DNA of 18,941 bases, from positions 1-18,941 of the forward strand of contig JAEYMU010000050.1 of NCBI GenBank assembly GCA_023407175.1, given 5' to 3'. The first letter of the stretch is position 1; each line of letters begins with the position of its first letter. The notes under the pieces are model-generated. The model searched no databases and was not told the origin of the DNA. It was given only the letters and a program-made list of their open reading frames with translations. This document shows, in pieces, positions 1 to 6,516 of the stretch. Source of the DNA: Bacillota bacterium (lineage in GTDB: Bacteria > Bacillota_A > Clostridia > Lachnospirales > Lachnospiraceae). The position numbers were made by a program, and so were the translations under genes.

Positions 1-635
1 TCAAGTAACTGATGAGGATTATGATTACCGGAAAGCAAAGCTTCGATGATTCGGCATCCTGTCAGACCGAGCGTGTTGCTTACAACCATATCCAGACGAA
101 AATTCATCTTTATCAATTCGCTATTTATGCGCTGCGCATAACGAGCAATATCGTCAATAATCTTTCCTCGACAGTCCCACAAACTCTGCAATGCCGCCAC
201 GTCTCCATCTGGAACGAATGACGCACGCAAGAATCCATAGCAATGTAAGCGACTGATCCAGACGCAATCGGCATAGTCACTTTTAGGACGTCCTTTTACG
301 CCTTTAATATTGCGGGCATTCACTAAGCAAGTATCGAAACCCTCATTTTTCAACATTTCAAATACAGGAATCCAATAGATTCCTGTTGCTTCCATGGCTA
401 CTGCCGTCACCTTTTTCTCCTTCAGATAGGCGACTAACTTACGTAATTCACCAGTTAATGTCCCGAAGGTTTTTACTTCCGGTTCATAATTGTCTTGGAA
501 CCCTCCCGGACATACCCAGATTTCTTCTTTGTGTAAATCCAAACCGGCTGCATTCGGATTGAGCATTTCCAAATTCTTCCGGTACCTGCGCTCAAAATCT
601 TCTTTGAGGGGCTTGCTTGATGAAATTGTATTCAT
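1..635 (-). CDS. IS110-family transposase, N-terminal part (cut by window edge)
   Basis: Reading the minus strand from an ATG at 635, an open frame runs for 211 codons without a stop to the window edge, so the C-terminal half is outside. The translation fits the DEDD-type transposase/recombinase domain of IS110 elements: an early Asp in AAGLDLHKE (D33), Glu in AVAMEATGIYW (E82), and the pair in GRPKSDYADCVW (D120, D123), followed by LLRAS-like and LTG-like segments typical of the family. IS110 enzymes move circular intermediates into specific targets, and in characterised members a structured RNA from the element's non-coding end guides them. No good Shine-Dalgarno lies before the ATG, and the frame stays open upstream, so the start is the least certain part. 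Whether the element is intact cannot be judged here. Family assignment is firm. Confidence 0.87.
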   Translation of the reverse strand, partial: MNTISSSKPLKEDFERRYRKNLEMLNPNAAGLDLHKEEIWVCPGGFQDNYEPEVKTFGTLTGELRKLVAYLKEKKVTAVAMEATGIYWIPVFEMLKNEGFDTCLVNARNIKGVKGRPKSDYADCVWISRLHCYGFLRASFVPDGDVAALQSLWDCRGKIIDDIARYAQRINSELIKMNFRLDMVVSNTLGLTGCRIIEALLSGNHNPHQLL

Positions 636-772
636 GGCCTTAACACCGAAGATGTTGATTGATGCTCCTCGGATCCTCCTGTAGTAATATTGCAGAAAAT
701 TCCACCTTTGCAAGACCACTTGACTTTGCATGCAGATTAAGCCCAAGTTTCCACGCTTTTGCGGAAGCGTGC
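636..772. other. Junction between IS110 5' flank and AraC remnant
   Basis: This stretch separates the IS110 transposase start from the first recognisable AraC codons. It should hold the upstream non-coding end of the IS110 element and then the insertion junction, but I see no terminal inverted repeat, which fits IS110 elements since many lack one. Open frames here do not resemble any protein I know. A short inverted repeat (CGCTT/AAGCG) near 757-772 is too weak to interpret. Confidence 0.4.
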
Positions 773-934
773 GCTACCGAGACGCTGGGCATACACCGGG
801 AGAGTGCCGTTCCGGTGGAGCGAATCTGCTATCGCTGCGGCTTTTCCGATCCGAGCAATTTCTACAAGCAGTTCCGTCGAGAGACCGGAACGGTCCCCAG
901 CGCCTGGAGGAAAAAAACTCCGCAGGATTCGTGA
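773..934 (+). pseudogene. AraC-family regulator, C-terminal fragment
   Basis: About 54 codons on the plus strand ending in TGA at 934 encode the second helix-turn-helix of an AraC/XylS DNA-binding domain. The diagnostic segment is VERICYRCGFSDPSNFYKQF, followed by RRETGTVPSAWRK, the usual end of such regulators. The first helix-turn-helix and any ligand-binding domain are missing. The frame can be extended left to a TTG at 659, but those residues do not look like AraC, so the gene was most likely cut at or before about 770, probably when the IS110 element to its left arrived. It points towards the minus-strand operon and stands alone. Not expected to be functional, because one of the two DNA-contacting helix pairs is absent. 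Confidence 0.8.
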
Positions 935-979
935 TCCCCCATCCCTTTTCCGGGGGCATCCGGGACGGGAAATCCGGTG

Positions 980-1180
980 TCATTGTGCGAGAAGTCGCAG
1001 CGAGGTCACTTCAAACTCCCCCACCTTGATCTTCCAGAAGAAGACGGCAAGATTCAGAGCAGTCTCATTTTTGGGTACATCCGCGCAAAGTGAAAATTCC
1101 TGCCATTCTCCCGGAGAGTTTTCTGCTCCGGGAGTCCTGTCTCTGTAGCAAATTTCCGTACACCATGGTCTGAAGATTCT
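980..1180 (-). pseudogene. C-terminal fragment of a probable beta-sandwich/carbohydrate-associated protein
   Basis: On the minus strand about 66 codons end at a stop at 980. The residues, with patterns such as GEWQEFSLCADVP, TALNLAVFFWKI and GEFEVTSLRLL, have the alternating hydrophobic pattern of the last strands of a beta-sandwich domain, as found at the C-termini of secreted glycosidases and carbohydrate-binding proteins. The piece is fused in frame, by rearrangement, to the first codons of an IS66 tnpB (start 1228), giving an 82-codon chimeric frame. It has the same orientation as the operon at 2031-18941 and as the 5' fragment at 1898-2002, so both could be remains of one gene split by insertion sequences. 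That link is inference. No specific family is assigned. Confidence 0.4.
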
Positions 1181-1228
1181 TTGTTGTTTCCCTAAGTAGA
1201 GCTTTACCGAGCCGCAGATGCCGAACAT
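1181..1228 (-). pseudogene. IS66 tnpB remnant (first ~16 codons)
   Basis: An ATG at 1228 on the minus strand begins MFGICGSVKLYLGKQQ, which resembles the start of IS66-family TnpB (Orf2) proteins: a short hydrophobic opening, then S-V-x-x-Y-L, normally continuing into a D-M-R-K motif. That motif and all that follows are missing, and the frame passes into unrelated sequence at about 1180. The start overlaps the 3' end of tnpA, the usual tnpA/tnpB overlap of IS66 elements. The truncation marks one end of the surviving IS66 segment. Assignment rests on few residues plus position. Confidence 0.5.
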
Positions 1229-1548
1229 GACCGCGCCTTGAGCAGATTCAACACTTCGGACAGGGTACTACCGTCGACCCCTTTTTCTACCGAAATCTCG
1301 ATGCCGTCAAACCACAACCGAACTCCTGATCCATTCCTCGTATCTGCTGGCAATGGCTTGACTTCTATCTGCTCCAGCTTTTCCAAGTCGCTCGCTCCAT
1401 TCTGGTGTGCCTTTTGCAACACTCGGATCCAGCGACGGGTACTTTCGTAAGGAAGTACCTTCAATTCGCTATACTCCTGAATCGTGAAACCGCTGTCCCA
1501 ATACTCTGACAGTTGTGCATCCCAATAATCACGTCCTTCTCGTCCCAT
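1204..1548 (-). CDS. tnpA: IS66-family accessory protein TnpA
   Basis: This 114-residue frame matches the small first protein of IS66 elements. It has an N-terminal helix-turn-helix-like region (YWDSGFTIQEYSELKVLPYE, then STRRWIRVLQK, about residues 16-46), a variable linker, and the conserved C-terminal beta segment and helix GVRLWFDGIEISVEKGV...LSEVLNLLKA (about 75-104). In IS66 transposition TnpA assists the DDE transposase TnpC. A good ribosome site (AGGAG, six bases before the ATG) supports the start at 1548. Only the first codons of tnpB follow and no tnpC is present, so this is a stranded gene of a dead element even though its own frame appears whole. Confidence 0.8.
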   Translation of the reverse strand: MGREGRDYWDAQLSEYWDSGFTIQEYSELKVLPYESTRRWIRVLQKAHQNGASDLEKLEQIEVKPLPADTRNGSGVRLWFDGIEISVEKGVDGSTLSEVLNLLKARSCSASAAR

Positions 1549-1660
1549 GCCGTTCTCCTATCGTTCGGGGTTGCGGAAGAACATAGCACATCGATCACTT
1601 CAAATCCAGATGGGGCTGGGCATACACTTCCCTAGCTGTTTGCAGTAGGTAAAGAAGTAA

Positions 1661-1678
1661 CTGACTCAATTGAATCAG
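1661..1678. repeat. Near-perfect 18-bp palindrome
   Basis: The 18 bases CTGACTCAATTGAATCAG read the same on both strands except for one mismatched symmetric pair. It lies upstream of the IS66 tnpA in the insertion-sequence region. It could be an operator, an element end or chance, and nothing nearby decides among these. Confidence 0.35.
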
Positions 1679-1684
1679 AACCTA

Positions 1685-1758
1685 CTGGTAGTCAAGCTCC
1701 AATCCGGCATAATCGGTCGCTCCGCTCCCTTTTATTCCGTTTGAAACTTGACTACCAG
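1685..1758. repeat. 12-bp perfect inverted repeat, 50 bp apart
   Basis: CTGGTAGTCAAG at 1685-1696 is repeated in reverse complement (CTTGACTACCAG) at 1747-1758, with two more paired bases after one mismatch outside the arms. The spacer is 50 bases. It sits between the IS66 remnant and the IS21-like end and may be the end of another small element or a structured transcript. No gene lies in it. Confidence 0.5.
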
Positions 1759-1786
1759 CAGAACCTGATACGAAAACAGCTTCAGC

Positions 1787-1820
1787 TGTTCAGAAGAAGA
1801 AAAAATTTTTCTTCTGAACA
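1787..1820. repeat. 12-bp hairpin with A/T loop
   Basis: TGTTCAGAAGAA at 1787-1798 pairs perfectly with TTCTTCTGAACA at 1809-1820, leaving a ten-base A/T loop. The strong stem would fold on either strand. It lacks a trailing T-run, so an intrinsic terminator is possible but not well supported. It could protect the adjacent element from read-through transcription. Confidence 0.45.
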
Positions 1821-1861
1821 CTTGAAAAGCCATTATAGAAGTAGTTTATTAAACAAAACTG

Positions 1862-1907
1862 GTGGTGCATTTTGGGGTGCCCACAAGTGGTGCATTTTCA
1901 GGTGCCC
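1862..1907. repeat. Tandem 21-bp direct repeats of an IS21-like end
   Basis: Two copies of a 21-base unit containing GTGGTGCATTTT and ending GGTGCCC lie at 1862-1882 and 1887-1907, differing at two positions, with a 25-base period. Repeated transposase-binding units of this look (AAAATGCACCAC on the other strand) are known at the ends of IS21-family elements. On the minus strand the sequence begins TGTCACCGGGCACC at 1914, a plausible element tip. No istA or istB is present in the window, so this is at most an end fragment. Confidence 0.45.
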
Positions 1908-2002
1908 GGTGACAAATGCACACAGAGAGCCGCTCCATATAACTCAGGCATGACAAAAGCGTCCCCCTTCCGCAGAATCTCTGCATCCACCGTAAAAATC
2001 AT
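1898..2002 (-). pseudogene. 5' fragment of an interrupted gene after the operon
   Basis: On the minus strand an ATG at 2002 opens a 34-codon frame starting MIFTVDAEILRKGDAFVMPE, with codon use like the neighbouring genes. An in-frame TAA lies two codons upstream, so this is a genuine start region or nothing. About 29 codons on (near 1914) the sequence changes into the IS21-like end and stops at 1898. It begins 28 bases after the stop of the SIS gene, the spacing typical of this gene train, which suggests a further operon gene cut by an insertion. I do not recognise the family. The weak ribosome site (AAGG too close to the ATG) lowers confidence. Confidence 0.35.
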
Positions 2003-2030
2003 GCCTTATTGAGCAGACACCAAATAGATA

Positions 2031-3710
2031 TTATTTTTCTATTTGTTTCAGTACATACTGCACTGCCGGAGTGCCTTTCAGTGAAACATCTTCTGTATTT
2101 TGCAGAAACTCCAGCGCTTCGAATAATTTGATACAGGAACTGCGGTAATCCAGCCCGCCGATTTCACAAATCAGACGTACTGCCCGGTCTATAAGTTTTT
2201 TATTGGTGCAGTCTACCCAGCTCATCCAATTGCCGGTAACACGTCCAAGTACCGCCATGATACCAGTGGAGGCCGTATTCAAAACCAGCTTGATTGCCAT
2301 GTGCTCCATAATGTGAAGCGCAGTTACCGACAGCTGGCACGGGACGACAAAGTCGCCTTTTTCGCCGCCCACTGTCAGATGTCTGCGGCTGGCAAAGGGG
2401 GCATTAATGCTGTCAAGAACACTGTAAATCGCCGGGTTACTGGGATTCTTTCCAACGGTGATCAGTATTGCCGCGTCATTTCCGGTGACGGTACGGTCGG
2501 ATATGGATTCATTGCCCACTTCGATTTTCAGAAGTTCGGCGGCACTGATTTTAGGCGGATTTGCCGGAATGTGCGCCGGGGCGTCCATGGCCACATAATC
2601 CGCCGGGGTCCACTCCAGACAGCGCAGGGGGCGGTGCATGCCGTTCTGCCAGACCTCCGGCGTGGTCATCAGCGGATTTTTGACGAATGCCCACGGACGG
2701 GGTGATACGATATCGTCATTCTTGCGGAATGGCGGCAGCATGAAGGTGGGGGAGCGTTCCGTCGTGTCGGTAAAGATGTCCAGCAGATAATCGTTGGCAA
2801 AGTAGGTTACAAGACCTTTTTTGCGGTAAATATCCGCCTCGAAGTCGATGAATGAAGCAATGGCTTTTCTGGCTTCCGGTGCTTCAAGTGCGTTGAGCAG
2901 CTGTTCAAAGTCGGCGGCGTAATCACTCATGGGATTGCCCAGAAGAGTATTCATAATGCTTTCAAGTCCGCCCCCGGCCACCAGCTGTTCGGAGGTGGTT
3001 GCCTGCATACGGGTGGAGCCGGCCAGTGCCATCGGACCGCAGGAGAGGTCAAGCACGCATACCCGGCTGTCGCAAATGGCTTTCCGTGAGCGTTCAAGGT
3101 GTTCCGCCAGCAAATCCGCCGGGTTGTTGAACATGAGAAATACTGCGGCTCCCCGGTCAAGGGATTCAAAGACCGTACCCAGTACGGAAGAGGTCTCTCC
3201 GCCCTCGGTAATGGCCACCAGCATGTCTTTGTCGGTAATGCCCATTTCCTGAACCTGACGGCGGCCGAATGACTGGTAATCCTCGAAAAATTCCACCGAG
3301 CGCACCAGTGCGAAATCTCCGCCGGTCATAATGCTGAATACCTGATCGGCATACTTTGCTGCCGCCGGATTTTTGGCACAGCAGTCGCGCCACATGCATT
3401 CAAGGAGAATACTCAGCCGTCCGGTGGCTCCGCAGCCGGAAAAGACTATTTTGCCGCCGCTGCGGATAACGCCCACACCGGTATCCACCAGTTTTTTGAA
3501 CTCATCCGAGGCGAAAATCCGTTTTGCCATAGCAAGCACATTGCGGTCCACGCTTTGCAGATTGGCCACGCCGTCCACGGTGGATTTTGCAAACTCCTTA
3601 TCCAGATTCTTTGTCAGCGGATTTGATTGCTCGGAGGGCAGAAATCCCAGATGAAACTGTTTCTCGTTTTCAATAAAATCCAATGCTTTTTTTAATGCTG
3701 TTTCACTCAT
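2031..3710 (-). CDS. Tandem SIS-domain protein, MurQ/GCKR-like
   Basis: The 559-residue protein has two sugar-isomerase (SIS) domains, about residues 55-265 and 400-520, as in glucokinase regulatory protein (GCKR), and is far longer than bacterial MurQ etherases (about 300). Visible signatures: SGCGATGRLSILLE (91-104), a Glu at 140 in SVEFFED matching the second MurQ acidic residue, TEGGETSSVLG (168-178), GPMALAGSTRMQATTSEQLV (225-244), the GCKR-type TDTTERSPTF (314-323), and a C-terminal CTNKKLIDRAVRLI segment. The usual Lys in the GSTRMK signature is Gln here. MurQ cleaves the lactyl ether of N-acetylmuramate 6-phosphate, while GCKR binds fructose phosphates and inhibits a kinase. Either activity, or another phosphosugar reaction, is possible. 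It ends the operon 17 bases after GH39, and no kinase is nearby. Probably cytoplasmic. Confidence 0.85.
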   Translation of the reverse strand: MSETALKKALDFIENEKQFHLGFLPSEQSNPLTKNLDKEFAKSTVDGVANLQSVDRNVLAMAKRIFASDEFKKLVDTGVGVIRSGGKIVFSGCGATGRLSILLECMWRDCCAKNPAAAKYADQVFSIMTGGDFALVRSVEFFEDYQSFGRRQVQEMGITDKDMLVAITEGGETSSVLGTVFESLDRGAAVFLMFNNPADLLAEHLERSRKAICDSRVCVLDLSCGPMALAGSTRMQATTSEQLVAGGGLESIMNTLLGNPMSDYAADFEQLLNALEAPEARKAIASFIDFEADIYRKKGLVTYFANDYLLDIFTDTTERSPTFMLPPFRKNDDIVSPRPWAFVKNPLMTTPEVWQNGMHRPLRCLEWTPADYVAMDAPAHIPANPPKISAAELLKIEVGNESISDRTVTGNDAAILITVGKNPSNPAIYSVLDSINAPFASRRHLTVGGEKGDFVVPCQLSVTALHIMEHMAIKLVLNTASTGIMAVLGRVTGNWMSWVDCTNKKLIDRAVRLICEIGGLDYRSSCIKLFEALEFLQNTEDVSLKGTPAVQYVLKQIEK

Positions 3711-3727
3711 TCTTCATAGTCCTTTTA

Positions 3728-5317
3728 TTAAAGTTCCTGTATGAGACGAATTTCCCATGCAGGGATTGTTCCTTTGATTCGCAGAACACCGTTTTCATCA
3801 GCGGTCCACATGTGTACTGCCGGACGGGAGATGTTTCTCAAATACTCTTCTTCGGAACGGGTTGGCTCAAGAGGCGACCCCATTTCATAAAAAGCGATTG
3901 CCGCATCTCCATATTCCCGGCTCAAAGTCTCCACCTGAAAACGGGCATAAGGAGCAAAGCCGGAAATCTCAATATCCATATTTTTTGCACTGCCGGTATT
4001 TACCACATCTATCGCCTCTTTGGGGTCACGGCAAACCGGAGCCGCCAGCGGAACCTCGGCTTCCGGATAATTCCAGATGATACCGGAGAGTTTGCCGTCT
4101 TTTCGGCGGGTAAAAAATACCTCTTCAGACCGTCCGATAAGCTCTCCGCCCAATGCATTGAGGAAGCGGTAGGCGTGCCATGTCGGTTTCGGTATGCCGT
4201 TGGTGGTGACCAGACCGAATCCGCCGTGGAAAATACCGAATCCGGCTCCCTTTTCCTCGTAAATATCCGAAAAAACCCAGTACGCCAGCGAATCCACATT
4301 GCCGAGGGAGTTCAGAATACTGCGGACAATGTAACATGCCCCGGTAATATGGTCGTGTGAGTAGTCGCCGTAAGCACTGGAACTGCACCACTCGGTAAGG
4401 TGAATTTCCAAATCCGGGAATGCACTTTTGTCGATGAATTTACGCAGATATGCCAAATCTTCCGCAGTGGCGTTTACCGGACGGCTGCGCCCTTTGGGTA
4501 TACCCTCGGCATCAATGGCAGAGGTGCTGGGATACGGGTGGGTGGAGAGAAAATCCACCGGGACATGGTTCTTTTCGCAGTAATCCAGAAACTCCTGCGC
4601 CCATACCGGTTTCCAAGTCAGTTTGGAAAGGTCATCGTTCACGCCGGGATAGTGAATCTGTTCTTCCGGCAGACAGCGTTCTCCGTCAAAACGGTTGTCC
4701 CAGATAAAATTGCTGGTGGCAGGTCCGCCGATTTTTATTTGCGGGTCTATTGCCTTGATGGTCTCCGCCGATACCCGGTAAAGTTCAAAATATTCCGAGC
4801 GGGTTCCGGTAGAGAAGAAACGCAAATTAGGTTCATTCCACACCTCAAAGTACCATTCTCGTATCTCCTCAAGTCCGTAACGCTCAATCAGATGCAGAAC
4901 CAGCTTGCGTACCAGCAATGCCCATTCGTTCAGATCGTCCGGCATAACGGTGTGCGCCCGCCACCAGAACCATGTATCAGGCTGGCTGGTCATACAGCCG
5001 GGCGTAAACGAAAGCTCGACAAAAGGGCGGATATTCATTTTCAGCATGCGGTCGAACAGGGAATCCACATACATCCAGTTGAATTCAAGTTTGCCGTCCT
5101 TTTTCCGTCGGCAGGTAAACATATCATCGTGAAAAAGTCCGTGAAAGCGGAGTCTTTTGAATCCGCATTTTTCCACCGCCTCTTTCAACTGCTCCTGCCA
5201 GTCCGCCCGCAATCCCTCGTTTGCCCGTCCGGCAGCGAGGCACTCTTTCCAGAAGTGGGAAAACGGCTTTCCCTCTGCTGATTTTTCCATTCTGAGAAAC
5301 AAATCTCTCTTTTCCAT
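3728..5317 (-). CDS. Glycoside hydrolase family 39
   Basis: This 529-residue protein has the (beta/alpha)8 barrel of GH39, a family of retaining beta-xylosidases and alpha-L-iduronidases. The acid/base Glu is E162 in FEVWNEPNLRFF and the nucleophile Glu is E309 in IHLTEWCSSSAYG, each in its family context. Other barrel markers are RFHGLFHDD (57-65), GGPATS (197-202) and STHPYPSTSA (258-267). Residues from about 375 form the C-terminal beta-sandwich common in the family. There is no signal peptide, so it probably acts in the cytoplasm on imported oligosaccharides. The start has a strong ribosome site (AGGAAGG, about ten bases upstream). It lies 26 bases after the GNAT gene. Substrate cannot be inferred from these motifs, since xylosides, uronides and other beta-glycosides all occur in GH39. 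Confidence 0.9.
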   Translation of the reverse strand: MEKRDLFLRMEKSAEGKPFSHFWKECLAAGRANEGLRADWQEQLKEAVEKCGFKRLRFHGLFHDDMFTCRRKKDGKLEFNWMYVDSLFDRMLKMNIRPFVELSFTPGCMTSQPDTWFWWRAHTVMPDDLNEWALLVRKLVLHLIERYGLEEIREWYFEVWNEPNLRFFSTGTRSEYFELYRVSAETIKAIDPQIKIGGPATSNFIWDNRFDGERCLPEEQIHYPGVNDDLSKLTWKPVWAQEFLDYCEKNHVPVDFLSTHPYPSTSAIDAEGIPKGRSRPVNATAEDLAYLRKFIDKSAFPDLEIHLTEWCSSSAYGDYSHDHITGACYIVRSILNSLGNVDSLAYWVFSDIYEEKGAGFGIFHGGFGLVTTNGIPKPTWHAYRFLNALGGELIGRSEEVFFTRRKDGKLSGIIWNYPEAEVPLAAPVCRDPKEAIDVVNTGSAKNMDIEISGFAPYARFQVETLSREYGDAAIAFYEMGSPLEPTRSEEEYLRNISRPAVHMWTADENGVLRIKGTIPAWEIRLIQEL

Positions 5318-5343
5318 AGTTTTTTGACCTTCCTGTAAATTAT

Positions 5344-6504
5344 TTATGCGCCGTGAACGCTGGTTTGCAAATTCATGGTTATGGGCAGTACCGAGTCAAG
5401 CCACCTGACCGCCGGCTCATGCAGAAACATGGAGGGACGTACCGGGCCGAAAAGACAGGAGACCATCGTCATCTGGTCAAGCTGTACCGTGGGGGCTCCC
5501 TCAACCTCTCCGCCGATGACAAGAGAGCCGTCACATACAGAAACAGAGGCTCTCTGCTCGTCAAACATGCCTTCAGTCATTACCAGATTGACCGCCTTTC
5601 CCTCTAATTCCGGCAAAGCAGGTACGGTAATAAGTTCAAGGCATTTTTTCAAATCGGCAATAGCCAGACCGTAATTTATATCCACTCTCCAACGCTCCGC
5701 CAGCGGGAAAAACAGCCGGAAAAACTCATTGTCTATCTGGGGCATACGCACCTGAAACGCCGGATATTTCTCCGCAAAGGCAATGAGTATATCCGACAAA
5801 GCGTCAATATTTCCGCCGTATTCCGCCAGCACCGGGTGTTCTGACGGACGGTAGACTGCCGCCGCCTCAAACTTCCCGTTGCGTCCGGCAAAGACAGCAA
5901 GAAATTTGTGGTCGATACATTTGAATGCGTAATCATTCAGCGGTACATCGTGGCGGAAAGTCTGCTCTGCAGTAAGGCGTTTGACCTCCTGCCACGGCAC
6001 CCGGGCAGGGTCGTCAAAAAATGTCACTTCACAGCCGCTGTCATGGCAAAACAGAGAAATATTGTCTTTTTCAATATCCAGCTCCAGCATATTTCCGGCA
6101 CGCTGAAAGCCGAATCTGCCGTAACGGTAACGCTTGCCCGCCAGCCAGACCAGCGGTGCGCCGCTCTGACGTATGCCGTTCATGGCTTTAGTAACCATAC
6201 GGCTCATAAGAGCACGTCCCCGAAATTCCGGCGCAGTGGAAACTCCGCCCACTGACCAGACATCGGTCCGTCTGCCGTTCACCAGAAACGGTATGAGGTA
6301 CGACCAGAGACCGGAGGCGATTTTACCGTCTATTTCGGTAAAATGATAATAACGGTACTTGTGACGCTGCCATGCCAGGTTTTCCGCATTTTCTTCCGGC
6401 ATGGGCGGCGGAGTGCCGCCAAATGAAGTTGCCACAAATTCATTTATCCGGCAGTACTCCTGCCACGGTAAATCTGCTCCTGATTTGATATTCAATTCTT
6501 CCAT
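5344..6504 (-). CDS. Eis-like GNAT N-acetyltransferase
   Basis: The 386-residue protein follows the Eis layout of two GNAT folds and a C-terminal SCP2-like domain (about 290-386). The acetyl-CoA pyrophosphate loop is visible as VSTAPEFRGRALMSRMV (88-104), and the Eis-type YRYGRFGF segment lies at 126-133. Eis proteins acetylate amines, sometimes at several positions, including aminoglycosides and proteins. In a glycan locus the acceptor might be an amino sugar or a toxic amine released with the substrate, but this is inference. GGAG seven bases before the ATG, just after the upstream stop, supports the start. No signal peptide, hence cytoplasmic. Length agrees with the family, and no catalytic-loop damage is seen. 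Confidence 0.85.
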   Translation of the reverse strand: MEELNIKSGADLPWQEYCRINEFVATSFGGTPPPMPEENAENLAWQRHKYRYYHFTEIDGKIASGLWSYLIPFLVNGRRTDVWSVGGVSTAPEFRGRALMSRMVTKAMNGIRQSGAPLVWLAGKRYRYGRFGFQRAGNMLELDIEKDNISLFCHDSGCEVTFFDDPARVPWQEVKRLTAEQTFRHDVPLNDYAFKCIDHKFLAVFAGRNGKFEAAAVYRPSEHPVLAEYGGNIDALSDILIAFAEKYPAFQVRMPQIDNEFFRLFFPLAERWRVDINYGLAIADLKKCLELITVPALPELEGKAVNLVMTEGMFDEQRASVSVCDGSLVIGGEVEGAPTVQLDQMTMVSCLFGPVRPSMFLHEPAVRWLDSVLPITMNLQTSVHGA

Positions 6505-6516
6505 ATTCTATCTCCG

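Noticed and set aside
935..979. C-run and G-run between the AraC fragment and the minus-strand fragment as a bidirectional terminator
   Set aside because: Only five pairs form, with a long loop and no T-run on either side.
1946..2006. Eight-base inverted repeat (AGGCATGA/TCATGCCT) enclosing a small GCAGA/TCTGC stem, as a structured RNA or attC-like site
   Set aside because: The interval also reads as a plausible coding fragment, and one outer arm overlaps its start codon; chance pairing is as likely.
2021..2045. Seven-base stem (CAAATAG/CTATTTG) across the stop of the SIS gene as an operon terminator
   Set aside because: The stem is A/T-rich and weak, overlaps the coding end, and no U-run follows on the minus strand.
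4400..5281. Plus-strand frame of 293 codons opposite GH39
   Set aside because: GH39 on the minus strand carries both catalytic motifs; the opposite frame has none and no ribosome site of note.
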